Source: Neptunomonas marina
GTDB lineage: Bacteria; Pseudomonadota; Gammaproteobacteria; Pseudomonadales; Balneatricaceae
DNA length: 64,000 nucleotides
Direction: 5' to 3'
Assembly: GCF_004005935.1 (NCBI RefSeq)
Contig: NZ_SACQ01000001.1
Coordinates: 339,390 to 403,389 of the forward strand
The notes below the pieces were generated by a model. The model was not told the DNA's origin. It did no database searches and was given only the letters and a program-made list of their open reading frames with translations. The position numbers and the translations under genes were made by a program. This document shows positions 43,662 to 52,665 of this stretch, piece by piece (the first letter of the stretch is position 1; every line of letters begins with the position of its first letter).

Positions 43662-45880
43662 GATGATTCAAGCTCCGGATACTCCTGTAGCAGCGCCATA
43701 AAGTCCGCTTTACTTAGCGGGCGGCTATAGTGGTAGCCCTGTGCTTCATGGCAGCCGAGCTTAATAAGCTCCTCATGTTGGTAAGCTTCCTCAATCCCCT
43801 CGGCGATAACTCGCAGTTTTAAGAGCTCTCCAGTTTTGATCATCAACGAAGTAATCGCTCTGTCTTCCTCGCTTTTAGTTACTTTACTAATAAATGAGCG
43901 ATCAATTTTAAGTAGATTGATAGGCAACTCTTGAAGGTGACTGAGGGAGGAGTAGCCGGTGCCAAAATCATCGAGTGCGATGGAGAGTCCGCGCTGGCGG
44001 ATGAGTTGTAAGATTTTACGCAGGTCGCGGCTATTCTCCATCATCATCGACTCTGTCACCTCTAACTCTAAGCATTTAGCGTCGATACCGGTGCGTCTCA
44101 AGATATCATCGAGACGGCCAATGAATGATGGGTCTTTGAGCTGTCTAACCGACACATTGACCGCTACTTTCAACTGCAAACCAAGTTCAGTGTGCCAGCG
44201 TATCTGCTCGTTACAGGCTTCTTCTAAAATCCAGTAGCCCATGGGTACGATAAAGCCAGATGTTTCCGCTGTGCTGATAAACTCACCGGGAGGGATCATT
44301 TTGCCATCTTTGATCCAGCGCACCAGTGCCTCGGCACCGATCACTTTTTGGTCCTTCAGGCAGATCTGCGGCTGGTAGTAGAGTTGCAGCTCATTGCGTT
44401 CAACGCAGTGGCGCAATTCCGACGCAACTTGCAGCCTCCGCTGTAGTTGCTGTTCAAACTCTTGGCCAAATTCGGTGTAACCGGCACGTTGGTGCTTTTT
44501 CGCATGTTTGAGCGCGATACCAACGTTTTGCAGCAATGTATCCGCGTCTTTTCCATGGTCTGGGAAGCGAACAATGCCAGACGTTAAGCTAAGCGGCAGT
44601 TCATACCCCATCACATTAAAGGTCGATTCCAGCGAGGCTTCAAGGTGGCGCATGTACAAACTCATGGTGCTTTGGTGCGGCTGAAAAATCGCGACACAAA
44701 AAGTGTCTGATGAGTTTCTTCCGTATAGAGCCTGCTCACCAAAAATCTCTTGTAGATGGTGCGCGATGGTCACCAACGCTTCGTTACCCAACGGGTAGCC
44801 CAAGCCATCATTCACTTCCTGAAAGTTATCGATATCGGTGTGAATCAGAAAGAAAGGGTTGCCCAACTTCACGGCGCGCGCGAGCTCTTTTTGAAAGCCT
44901 GCACGGTTGGGAAGTTTGGTTAAAGGATCGCAGTATGCTTGCTCCGCCATCTGCTCAAATAGCCAAGCGTTGTCGTAACCTACCGGGGCGCTTGAGCAAA
45001 ACAGATCAATGAGGTGTAGATCCAAGGGTGAGGCTTTGCGCCCGAAATCCAGATAGATATACAACTCGTGGGAGTGCGGTGGCTGCAAAGACAAGAGGAT
45101 AAAATCCTCATCGAGTGCATGTGTTTGGGTCTGTGTCGCCGCTTTAAGCTGCTGGCAAACAGATTCTGGGAGCGAGTGACCGATCTCCATAGAGGTTTGA
45201 TGATAGCGGCCGGTGGCGGCTAATAGCTCAAACTGGTCTCGGTCGCGATCATAGGTACAGACCGCTCCGCTGCTTTCAACACCCAAGATGTTGCTGAGTT
45301 GTTTGATCAGCTCAGCGGCATAGTTATCAACGTCATGCTCACAGAAAAGCTCGCGTGAGCTAGCGATGAATTGGTTGAGGCTTTCATCATGGCTAAGAAT
45401 GCTGCGAATTTGCTCATAGCTGCGCAGCGAGGCAGTGAGTGTGGTGATTAAGCGCGTGCGTGTTAGCTCATCTTTGCTTTTATAATCATTAACGTCATAT
45501 TTCTCGATCACGGCAACTTCAGGGGCGTATCCGGGCTGGCCGGTACGTAAAACGATCCGTGTTGAAGTCTGCTGTAAGGTTTCACGTATGTAGCTGATGA
45601 GTTCAAGCCCAGAGCTGCTTGTTTCCATCACCACGTCTAGCAAGATGCAAGCGAACTCCGCCTCATCTGCCAAAATACGCTTAGCCTCTTGCGCTGAGTA
45701 TGCACTGCAAAGCTCAAGTGGACGCCCCAGAATGCGTTGCTCTTTGAGTGCGAAGCGGGTGGCTTCATGAACATCGGGTTCATCATCCACAATAAGGATG
45801 CGCCACGCGGGCAAGTCAGGCTGCTTGGGTGCCGGCATTTCGTTGGCAAAGGTAAAGAGTTCTTCTTCTTTTGGTAGCAT
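43658..45880 (-). CDS. Response regulator REC-DUF3369-GGDEF(degenerate)-EAL, probable c-di-GMP phosphodiesterase
   Basis: 740 residues. The receiver has phospho-accepting D82 (LLDVVME). A DUF3369 domain (about 165-315) precedes a GGDEF fold whose signature reads GRNSSDTF in place of GGDEF, so cyclase activity is unlikely. The EAL domain is intact: AEALVRW, VAVNVSVRQL, LELEVTESMM, LDDFGTGYSSL, LLKIDRSF and VIAEGIEE. Hydrolysis of c-di-GMP is therefore expected. It lies 8 bp after its likely cognate kinase on the same strand. Confidence 0.92.
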   Translation of the reverse strand: MLPKEEELFTFANEMPAPKQPDLPAWRILIVDDEPDVHEATRFALKEQRILGRPLELCSAYSAQEAKRILADEAEFACILLDVVMETSSSGLELISYIRETLQQTSTRIVLRTGQPGYAPEVAVIEKYDVNDYKSKDELTRTRLITTLTASLRSYEQIRSILSHDESLNQFIASSRELFCEHDVDNYAAELIKQLSNILGVESSGAVCTYDRDRDQFELLAATGRYHQTSMEIGHSLPESVCQQLKAATQTQTHALDEDFILLSLQPPHSHELYIYLDFGRKASPLDLHLIDLFCSSAPVGYDNAWLFEQMAEQAYCDPLTKLPNRAGFQKELARAVKLGNPFFLIHTDIDNFQEVNDGLGYPLGNEALVTIAHHLQEIFGEQALYGRNSSDTFCVAIFQPHQSTMSLYMRHLEASLESTFNVMGYELPLSLTSGIVRFPDHGKDADTLLQNVGIALKHAKKHQRAGYTEFGQEFEQQLQRRLQVASELRHCVERNELQLYYQPQICLKDQKVIGAEALVRWIKDGKMIPPGEFISTAETSGFIVPMGYWILEEACNEQIRWHTELGLQLKVAVNVSVRQLKDPSFIGRLDDILRRTGIDAKCLELEVTESMMMENSRDLRKILQLIRQRGLSIALDDFGTGYSSLSHLQELPINLLKIDRSFISKVTKSEEDRAITSLMIKTGELLKLRVIAEGIEEAYQHEELIKLGCHEAQGYHYSRPLSKADFMALLQEYPELESS

Positions 45881-45888
45881 CCAGTTGT

Positions 45889-47451
45889 TTACCCTTTAGC
45901 CTCAGCGTGAGGTGTGTAAGGAAACGTGAAGCTGAGAGTGACTCCGTTATTCTCTTCGCTCCAAATTTTCACAGTACCTCCAAGTACCGTCGTAGTTAAA
46001 TTATAGACAAGGTTTAACCCAAGACCAGAGCCACCTTGACCAAATTTAGTGGTAAAAAACGGATCAAACGCATGGTGCAGAACATCAGGGCTCATTCCAC
46101 AGCCATCATCGGAGATCGTAAAGACCACGTGGCGAGTATCTGCATCGATGGTGGCAAAGCGAATGATGCCGTGATCACGGTCCTGAAAACCATGGCGCAG
46201 CGAGTTGTAAACGCAGTTTGTGATAATTTGCCCGATCGCTCCTGGGTAGCTTGTTAGCCAGAGGTCATCATCGATCTCAACCTGAAAGGTAAATCCGGTG
46301 CGCTTTACTTGCGGCTGCAACGTATACAAAACATCTTCGACTAAGCGCTTTAAGTTGAAGTTACGTTGCTTCTCGCTGGTTTGGTCAACCGCCGCTTGTT
46401 TGAAGGAACGAACCAGCGTGGCAGCATTTTGCAGATTACGCTCTAAAATGGCACTGGCTTCGCTAATATCGCTAATAAAGATGTTTAGGTCGTGCCGCGT
46501 CAGGGCTTGGTTCGCCACTTTTGTTGAGATGCGCTCTGCGCTGCTACCGATTGTGGTGGTGATGGTTAGGCTATTGCCCAGTGGTGTATTGATCTCATGC
46601 GCGACACCGGCCACTAAGCTGCCGAGTGAAGCCATCTTCTCGGCTTGGATAAGCGACTCTTGTGCATGCTGTAGGTTCTCTAACGCTTGCTCAGCTTCCT
46701 CGCGCGCGGCTTCTAGCTTGTCTTCAATAATTGTTTGGTGCCTCAGGGCGCCATTGTAGACGCGAATCAAGTCGCCCAGTTCATCCGGTGAACTCCAGTT
46801 GACCGGCTGGCGCTGCCCTGTATCTTGGAGCTGCTTTAAAGATGCCGAAATATGCCGCAGTGGTGGCAGAATGGCGGAGTTAAAGGCCGCGAGTGTTGCA
46901 CCGGCTAACAGTATAAACAGCACGACAGAAAGGGAAGCTAAAATATAGAGCTGGCGCTTGATGGTGGCCCAACCGTCGCTCACGCGTGCTTGAATGATAA
47001 GGCTCCCTAAAAACGCTTTTTTACCGCCCAGGTCGTAGTAAATTTCGGTGCTAAATGACTCTTGGTCGTGGTACTGGTTCTGACACTCCCCACGCTCTAC
47101 GGGAGGGCTGACACTAGCTTCCTGTATCAGGCGGACACAAACGATTTCGGAGCGATTGAGCGCGGCTGATAAAATCTCGGTATATAAACGTTCAGAGAGT
47201 TGCCACAACGGTTCTCTGAGAAGTTCAGCAATATGATGTGTGGTTTTTTGTAGATCATTACGGTGATCTTTTTTTGCGCGTTCCAGCTCATAGTTAGCAA
47301 GCGCAATCAGAAAGCAGACCGAAGTCAGGAAGAACAGCGGTAGCACGCGAATAAAAAATGCTGTTTTTATAGAACTACTGGAACGATCGAACAAACTTCT
47401 TACCGCCTTGGTTGCAAACGCTTCAAAGTGGGGCCCAGAACTGGCCCTCAC
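45889..47451 (-). CDS. Sensor histidine kinase, partner of the EAL regulator
   Basis: 520 residues. Helix 1 (about 30-50) and helix 2 (about 175-200) flank a periplasmic sensor of about 120 residues. HAMP and a coiled coil follow. The HisKA box has H285 in VAGVAHEINTPLGNS. HATPase motifs are NCVYNSLRHGF, ISDDGCGM and FGQGGSGLGLNLVYNL. GTG 47451 is the furthest start; a later one is possible because no ribosome site is clear. Being 8 bp upstream of the REC-DUF3369-EAL gene, it is probably the cognate kinase. Confidence 0.88.
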   Translation of the reverse strand: MRASSGPHFEAFATKAVRSLFDRSSSSIKTAFFIRVLPLFFLTSVCFLIALANYELERAKKDHRNDLQKTTHHIAELLREPLWQLSERLYTEILSAALNRSEIVCVRLIQEASVSPPVERGECQNQYHDQESFSTEIYYDLGGKKAFLGSLIIQARVSDGWATIKRQLYILASLSVVLFILLAGATLAAFNSAILPPLRHISASLKQLQDTGQRQPVNWSSPDELGDLIRVYNGALRHQTIIEDKLEAAREEAEQALENLQHAQESLIQAEKMASLGSLVAGVAHEINTPLGNSLTITTTIGSSAERISTKVANQALTRHDLNIFISDISEASAILERNLQNAATLVRSFKQAAVDQTSEKQRNFNLKRLVEDVLYTLQPQVKRTGFTFQVEIDDDLWLTSYPGAIGQIITNCVYNSLRHGFQDRDHGIIRFATIDADTRHVVFTISDDGCGMSPDVLHHAFDPFFTTKFGQGGSGLGLNLVYNLTTTVLGGTVKIWSEENNGVTLSFTFPYTPHAEAKG

Positions 47452-47539
47452 TTGTTTAGGTGTCGCATCCCTACTCAGCAGATTTAGCGTCCCTACACCT
47501 AATGAGTGTAGTTAATAATGCGCAAGGCACAATGTGTGC

Positions 47540-48067
47540 TTACCACATCAGGTCGTCGGGTACCTCGAACTGTGCGTAGTAATCATCGTCTTCTGAGTGC
47601 TTCTCCTCTTTTTGGATTAAGATCACCCACTCTGGCTTACGCTCTAGTACTTTCTCTGCTGCGTCGTTTGGAATCACCACATAGCGTTCTTCGAGTATCG
47701 CAATCGCTAGCAGTGACCGTGACAGCTTGTACTGGATATCTGCGGTGACGTAGATGCTCTTTACCTGCTTGTCGTGCACGAAGTTGTAGCGCACCTCCGC
47801 ATCTTTTGGGAGCGATAGAAGACTGGTTTCGATGATCTGCTTGGCTTGGGATTCAAGGTCTTTTTTGGCGCGCTCTTCATTGCGCTGCTGATTAAGCGCT
47901 TTATCACGCTGCTGCTTTTCTATTCGCGCTTGCTCTTGTGCGGCTTGGTCATTTGCTTGAGGCGCTGCTTTTTTCTTCGCCTTGCGCTTGTCTGCTTTAG
48001 CTTTGTTCGCTTGCTTCTTGCTTGCAAGCCCTGCTTTAAGAAGCTGATCTTGGAGGGATTTAGACAT
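47540..48067 (-). CDS. DUF2058 (YaiL-like) protein
   Basis: 175 residues from ATG 48067. The N-terminal half starts MSKSLQDQLLKAGLASKKQANKAK (in parts) and is a long Lys/Ala/Gln/Arg-rich helix. The C-terminal domain (about 80-175) has RYNFVHDKQVKSIYV, RYVVIPNDAAEKV and a Glu/Asp/Tyr-rich end. The family is conserved in gammaproteobacteria with no firm function; nucleic-acid contact is suggested by the basic N-terminus. An extended -10 (TG-C-TATAGT, near 48111-48106 minus) lies upstream. Confidence 0.88.
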   Translation of the reverse strand: MSKSLQDQLLKAGLASKKQANKAKADKRKAKKKAAPQANDQAAQEQARIEKQQRDKALNQQRNEERAKKDLESQAKQIIETSLLSLPKDAEVRYNFVHDKQVKSIYVTADIQYKLSRSLLAIAILEERYVVIPNDAAEKVLERKPEWVILIQKEEKHSEDDDYYAQFEVPDDLMW

Positions 48068-48294
48068 AATTTCGTACCGATTAAACACTCTAAATTCGCG
48101 CGCGAACTATAGCACAGAGGGAGCGAAATATCGGTCTATTAGCGCAGAAAACGGAAGTCACTCGGTCAGCGCTCGCTGGAGAATCGCCGACCAAGGACGA
48201 CCGCTTAACTAGGATAACCACAACCGGCGGTGGTTTTAAAGTAAAGATTCAACAATTGTGGTGTGCTCGTCGTAGGCGGGTGCTTAAAAACCGA

Positions 48295-48489
48295 CTACTC
48301 GTCATCATCGAAGATCTCTCGTATGTTGTCCCTCAGTGCTTTGGCTTCTAGCATCTCCTCAATGTTACGTCTGACATTACGACGCTTATCCTGAGCGTTA
48401 CTAATAAATCCAAGGTCTTCAAATGTGTCTGTACTGGCAAGATCAAAGTCGTCCATCGCTTCGTCGCCGAGGTCGAAATCGTTACTCAT
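48295..48489 (-). CDS. PA3496-family small protein
   Basis: 64 residues from ATG 48489, with GGAGAG just upstream; an 18-codon upstream extension lacks support. It has an acidic N-terminus (NDFDLGDEAMDDFDLAS), then a basic-acidic helix NVRRNIEEMLEAKALRDNIRE (in parts) and an acidic end. This is the pattern of the PA3496 family, described as putative envelope-integrity proteins on indirect evidence. The 227-bp gap to the DUF2058 gene holds only a small AACCAC/GTGGTT stem (48216-48235). Confidence 0.75.
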   Translation of the reverse strand: MSNDFDLGDEAMDDFDLASTDTFEDLGFISNAQDKRRNVRRNIEEMLEAKALRDNIREIFDDDE

Positions 48490-48639
48490 AATTGCTCTCC
48501 GCAGGCTGTATATGCCAATTCTAATTCCGGGGCGGCAATCCACTGTGCCAAGGATAAACAGCGATTACGCAGGTAGAGATTTAGCAAGGCTTGTGCGCCC
48601 TGTAAATTGAAAAGAATTTAAGAAATGGGAGGTAGATAT

Positions 48640-48739
48640 GAAAAAAATAAAAATGGGCTCCGAAGAGCCCGAATAGAATGGGTGATAACGTCAGGCGCGT
48701 GGGTGCTGCGCCTGTCGGTAAAGCGATGTACTCAGTTCG
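48640..48739 (-). ncRNA. Candidate small RNA with UUCG-loop terminator
   Basis: On the minus strand a -35-like TTTTCA (48774-48769), a 17-bp spacer and a -10 TATAGT (48751-48746) predict a start near 48739. The predicted transcript has a 7-bp hairpin CAGGCGC/GCGCCTG (48714-48692) with a C-rich loop AGCACCCAC. It ends in GGGCTC-TTCG-GAGCCC (48670-48655), followed by ATTTTTATTTTTTT. Length about 100 nt. It holds no obvious reading frame. It could also be an attenuated leader for the PA3496-type gene downstream. Confidence 0.55.
48641..48670 (-). terminator. Strong intrinsic terminator (UUCG tetraloop)
   Basis: Six GC-rich base pairs closed by a UUCG loop, with a 14-base U-rich tract on the minus strand. 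Nothing coding on the minus strand ends here, which is why a small RNA is proposed. Confidence 0.85.
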
Positions 48740-48750
48740 CGACATACTAT

Positions 48751-48962
48751 ACATGTTTCAGTTTTTATTGAAAATACTGAATGTGTTGGTATTTGGTCGT
48801 ATAACTCTTTTGCTCTGGGTCATTTGGCTTGCTTTGTTGCAGTGCAATATATTGATAACGGTGCTATCTTTCTTCTGAGCTGTAAGTATCGATTTGGCTA
48901 CTATGTATACCGCAGCACGTGTCTTTTCCCTTTAACTCTTCAATTGTATTTAGGTGGTTTCC
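48751..48962. other. Intergenic region before the Pat-like gene
   Basis: AT-rich segment between the candidate small-RNA promoter and the acyltransferase start. It must contain the plus-strand promoter of the latter. I see only loose -10-like sequences (for example TATACC near 48906), and no palindrome or reading frame worth naming. Confidence 0.4.
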
Positions 48963-51698
48963 GTGTCAACGAAATACCTTAAGCGCTTTTTCAAACCTCG
49001 TTCAATTGCTGTGTTTGGTGCATCGGAAAAAGCCGAGAGCATGGGGGGGATCGTAATCCAGAATCTGATCGATTCAAATTTCCCCGGGACTTTAATGGCA
49101 GTCAATCCTGAAGGGTATGATGCCGTTTATGGTGTAAGTTGTTACCGTGGGATTACTGAACTTCCAGAAATGCCTGACCTAGCAATTATCTGCGCCCCTC
49201 CTGAGGCGGTGGCGGATATTGTCAGAAAACTCGGTGCTAACTTAGTCAAAGCCGCTTTGATTTTGACGGGAGGCCTATCGCTGGCCGGCAGTCGCAGCGC
49301 AGAGGCTCTGGCGGAAGAGGTGAAAGAGGCTGCACGTCCTTACGGCATTCGTATCATGGGGCCAGATTGCATGGGTATGCTGGTACCGGGTTCAAATATG
49401 AATGCCAGTTACTCACATATCAATATCACGAAAGGGAAAGTGGCTTACATAGGCCAATCTGGGCTTCTGGGTACCGCGATGATCGACTGGGCTGCAGGAC
49501 AAGGGATCGGGTTTTCCCACTTCTTAACGTTAGGCGAGGGCGGTGACGTCGATCTGCCTTCGGTGATCGATTATGTAGCTCAAGATCCATATACACATTC
49601 GATTCTGTTGCAGATAGACCATGTTACAGGGTCATCGAGAAACTTTATCTCAGCGCTGCGTGCAGCATCGCGAAATAAGCTGGTGCTGGTGTTAAAGTCG
49701 GATGATGTTACCGTTGCTAAGCCCGCCCCTGCACCGGGTATTCCTGATGAAAACACGGTATATAACGCTGCACTGCGGCGTGCCGGTGTGGTACGTGTTA
49801 CAACATCCGATGAGCTATTTCATGCTCTTGAAACGTTATCTCGTATGAAGCCACTGCGCGGTGAACGCATCGCTTTGTTGTGCAACGGCTCCGGGCCAAA
49901 TGCACTGGCGACGGATCGTTTAATTCGCCAAGGTGGTCAGTTGGCGCCGCTCAGTGAGGCAACGGTTGAGGCGTTACGTGAGATCATGCCAAACAGTAAC
50001 TGGAATGGCTTGAACCCAGTTGATCTGAATGCAGATGCCACGCCAGAGCGTTTCGCGCAAGCTGCGGCGATTCTGATTAAAGATAAGGCGGTTGATGCGG
50101 TGCTATCGATCCATGCGCCCACGCGTTTAGCTCCTTCAGTCGAAACAGCTGATGCGTTGGTTGCCGTCGCGCGTAAGTCACCACGTAATTTCTTAACCTG
50201 CTGGATGGGGCGCGCAACGGCGATTGACGCACGAAACCATTGTAATAATGCGAATATCGCGACATTTATCACCCCTGAAGAGGCGGTCGATGCCTTTTTA
50301 CATATGGTGGACTACCGGAAAAACCAAGAGGTCATGCGCCAGACCCCTGCGACGTATATCGAGCAGAATACTCCAAACCATCTCAGCTCTCGACAGATCG
50401 TGACACAAGCGTTAGATGATAAACGCAATTACTTAACGCATCGCGAGGCTTTCGACCTACTGGACCAATACGATATTCCAGTACAGCCGACACGTTATGC
50501 CGCTGACATCGACTCGGTTGTGCAATGCGCTGACGATATCGGTGAAGCTGTTGCGATTAAAGCTCTCCATCAAGAGAACGCGCAGCCCTTCAACTATGAT
50601 GAGAAGTCTGGGCAGCGCTGGCATGATTTGGCACTAGATATCTTTTCGCGTGATGAGGTGCGCCACGCAGCCACCCGATTAGCGTACCGAGTAAGTGAAC
50701 GCTTTGGCGACGATGCCAGCATGGGGTTCTGTATTCAGCAGATGAAGCGCGGCTTTCAATCGATGCAGGTGAATGTCGGTTTTACTCGAGACCGTACGTT
50801 TGGACCGTTGCTCGTATTCGGTGCTGGTGGCTACACTGTTGATGTTTTGGCAGACCGAAAATTGATGCTACCGCCTATCAATATGGCGCTTGCGCGCGAG
50901 ATGGTAAAAGGTTCACGTATCTACCGAATCTTGATGGAGCATAGCTACCAACTCGAGCGCGACGTTGATCAGCTTTCCGAGGTAATCGTTAAGTTGTCGG
51001 AGATGATCGTTGATCTGCCGCACCTTGAGTCTTTGGAAATTAACCCGCTGCTGCTGAACAAACAGGGGATTCTCGCCGTTGACGCGGCGGTTTCGATATC
51101 TCCTGAACCTTCGCGCTTGGCGATATCGCCCTATCCCGGCGACTTGGCTGAAAACATCACGCTAAAACGTTCTGGAAGGCCTGCAGTAATACGACCTATT
51201 CGCGGTGAAGATGAGCCGAACCACTTGGCTTTTTACAATCAACTGAGCCCGGAGTCGATCCGGATGCGCTACTTCTATAGCCGCGGAGTGCCCACTCACC
51301 AAGAGCTCGCGAGTTGGACCCAAATCGATTATGACCGTGAGATGGCTTTTATCGTGTCGGCACCGAGGTTAGACGGTAAAGGTCCCGAAACGCTGGGTGT
51401 TGTGCGCGCAGTCACGGATCCAGACAATATCCGCAGCGAGTTTTCGGTGGTGATTCGGGATGACTTGCAGGGAGAGGGGTTAGGTGTGATCTTGATGAGC
51501 AAAGTGATCGCCTACTGTAAAGCTCGCGGAACGCTGATGATTGAAGGGTCAACTCTTCCATCGAATAAAGGTATGCAGGGGCTGGCGCAAAAGCTTGGCT
51601 TTAAAAACAGCTTTAACATGGAAGAGGAGGTCGTGGAGATGAAGATGCTACTGAATGAGCCGACCGAGGACTGGCAGATTACGCGTTTACAGAGTTAA
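48963..51698 (+). CDS. Pat/YfiQ-type protein acyltransferase: ADP-forming CoA-ligase-like plus GNAT
   Basis: About 911 residues. The CoA-binding domain (about 1-130) begins FFKPRSIAVFGASEKAES. Succinyl-CoA-ligase-like domains (about 135-460) have GPDCMGMLVPG and YIGQSGLLGTAM. An ATP-grasp domain (about 475-705) follows, with LESLEINPLLLN. The C-terminal GNAT domain (about 735-895) has RPIRGEDEPNHLAFY and DDLQGEGLGVILMSK. This matches the Pat/YfiQ lysine acetyltransferases that silence acetyl-CoA synthetase. GTG 48963 is preferred over GTG 48954 because AGGTGG is spaced 5 bases from it. Confidence 0.88.
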   Translation: MSTKYLKRFFKPRSIAVFGASEKAESMGGIVIQNLIDSNFPGTLMAVNPEGYDAVYGVSCYRGITELPEMPDLAIICAPPEAVADIVRKLGANLVKAALILTGGLSLAGSRSAEALAEEVKEAARPYGIRIMGPDCMGMLVPGSNMNASYSHINITKGKVAYIGQSGLLGTAMIDWAAGQGIGFSHFLTLGEGGDVDLPSVIDYVAQDPYTHSILLQIDHVTGSSRNFISALRAASRNKLVLVLKSDDVTVAKPAPAPGIPDENTVYNAALRRAGVVRVTTSDELFHALETLSRMKPLRGERIALLCNGSGPNALATDRLIRQGGQLAPLSEATVEALREIMPNSNWNGLNPVDLNADATPERFAQAAAILIKDKAVDAVLSIHAPTRLAPSVETADALVAVARKSPRNFLTCWMGRATAIDARNHCNNANIATFITPEEAVDAFLHMVDYRKNQEVMRQTPATYIEQNTPNHLSSRQIVTQALDDKRNYLTHREAFDLLDQYDIPVQPTRYAADIDSVVQCADDIGEAVAIKALHQENAQPFNYDEKSGQRWHDLALDIFSRDEVRHAATRLAYRVSERFGDDASMGFCIQQMKRGFQSMQVNVGFTRDRTFGPLLVFGAGGYTVDVLADRKLMLPPINMALAREMVKGSRIYRILMEHSYQLERDVDQLSEVIVKLSEMIVDLPHLESLEINPLLLNKQGILAVDAAVSISPEPSRLAISPYPGDLAENITLKRSGRPAVIRPIRGEDEPNHLAFYNQLSPESIRMRYFYSRGVPTHQELASWTQIDYDREMAFIVSAPRLDGKGPETLGVVRAVTDPDNIRSEFSVVIRDDLQGEGLGVILMSKVIAYCKARGTLMIEGSTLPSNKGMQGLAQKLGFKNSFNMEEEVVEMKMLLNEPTEDWQITRLQS

Positions 51699-51721
51699 AC
51701 CTGTTTAGCTAGTGAGTAATA

Positions 51722-51748
51722 AAAAAGGCGCCTGAACGGCGCCTTTTT
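51722..51748. terminator. Bidirectional terminator after the Pat-like gene
   Basis: AAAAAGGCGCC and GGCGCCTTTTT (51722-51748) flank a 5-base loop. U-tracts on both strands fit the convergent Pat-like and ArsR genes. Confidence 0.92.
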
Positions 51749-51757
51749 CTGGATGCT

Positions 51758-52090
51758 TTACATCGAAGGACAATAAAGCTCGTGCAGCGTATGGATGATA
51801 CGCTTCGCGGTATCTCCCGCTAGGGAGTAGTAAATTGTTTGCGATTCTCGACGAGTCTGCACGAGTCCATCTTTCCGTAGAACCGCCAAATGCTGCGAGA
51901 GTGCAGATTGGCTCAGATCCAGACAGCTGTTGAGTTGTGTTACAGATAGCTCTTTGCCATCTAGATAACACAATATGAGCAAACGGCTTTCATTCCCTAA
52001 CGCCTTCATAAGTTTGGCTGCCTGAGAAGCATTTTCCTTCATCATCTCTAAAGTTTCAGCACTCAGTTTGGGGTCATTTGCGTCTGCCAA
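51758..52090 (-). CDS. ArsR-family regulator of the SqrR/BigR/YgaV persulfide-sensing type
   Basis: 110 residues, winged helix with MKALGNESRLLILCYL, LSQSALSQHLAVLRKDGLV and IYYSLAGDT. Cysteines at 41 and 107 coincide with the Cys41/Cys107 pair that forms the polysulfide bridge in SqrR; C56 is additional. It lacks the arsenic-binding CVC motif. TTG 52090 is the start, with AGGAG at 6 bases. It lies downstream of a DUF2892 membrane gene of the YgaP type, the known partner of YgaV. Sulfide or persulfide control is therefore the likely role. Confidence 0.88.
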   Translation of the reverse strand: MADANDPKLSAETLEMMKENASQAAKLMKALGNESRLLILCYLDGKELSVTQLNSCLDLSQSALSQHLAVLRKDGLVQTRRESQTIYYSLAGDTAKRIIHTLHELYCPSM

Positions 52091-52133
52091 TTCGATCTCC
52101 TAACGCTTTAGTTTTATAGTTTGTTATCTATCA

Positions 52134-52146
52134 TTACAAATTGTAA
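52134..52146. promoter_or_regulatory. Palindrome upstream of the arsR-type gene
   Basis: TTACA-AAT-TGTAA is a perfect 5+5 dyad in the AT-rich 153-bp leader of the ArsR gene (minus strand). It is a candidate autoregulatory site, though its sequence differs from the repeats before the DUF2892 gene. Confidence 0.4.
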
Positions 52147-52243
52147 CTTATTTTACGAGATCTGCTTTTTGTTCTCAATTGGCGCGAACCTCCCCAATTA
52201 TGAGGGAAAATTGGAATAAGTTTATAACTTAAACAATAGCCTC

Positions 52244-52651
52244 TTAATTGGCAGGCTTAAAACCCATTAATCGCGCGATTGTGATCGCTGGGCACCAGCC
52301 TGAGAACGCTGACTGAACCAAACTTAAGCCCACGATTCCTGTCACGATAAGTAGCTGAAAAGGTGCAAACTCGAGAAATACGGCACCTGAAGTTGCCAAT
52401 ATGATTGCGCCGGCAATGATATGTACACCCTGGTTAACGCTCATACCTTGGTCAGGCTTTGGCTCTTGCTTTAACCCCATTTTTTGGAAAGCGGTGATCG
52501 CTGGGCACCAGCCAGTAAATGCGGACTGCAGTAAATTGAAGCCAACAAACGCAGTTAAGAGCAACCAGTTAAAGTTCACATAAACGGCAAGTGCAAGGCT
52601 AGCAACGATAACCGTGCCGGCCATCAAGCGAAGAGCAGCATTGAGGGACAT
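52244..52651 (-). CDS. Tandem DUF2892 (YgaP-type) membrane protein
   Basis: 135 residues formed by two copies of the roughly 62-residue DUF2892 unit. Both units carry the same core, NLLQSAFTGWCPAITAFQKMG in copy 1 and SLVQSAFSGWCPAITIARLMG in copy 2 (each quoted in part by family motif GWCPAI), joined by a charged linker EPKPDQG. Each copy has two membrane helices and one conserved Cys. YgaP in E. coli has one such unit fused to a rhodanese; here there is no rhodanese. A link to sulfur handling is inferred from the neighbouring SqrR-like regulator. Confidence 0.85.
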   Translation of the reverse strand: MSLNAALRLMAGTVIVASLALAVYVNFNWLLLTAFVGFNLLQSAFTGWCPAITAFQKMGLKQEPKPDQGMSVNQGVHIIAGAIILATSGAVFLEFAPFQLLIVTGIVGLSLVQSAFSGWCPAITIARLMGFKPAN

Positions 52652-52665
52652 AAATAGACTCCATT

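Noticed and set aside
48678..48878. 66-codon hydrophobic frame on the plus strand
   Set aside because: No ribosome site, odd composition, and it lies antisense to the better-supported minus-strand promoter and terminator.
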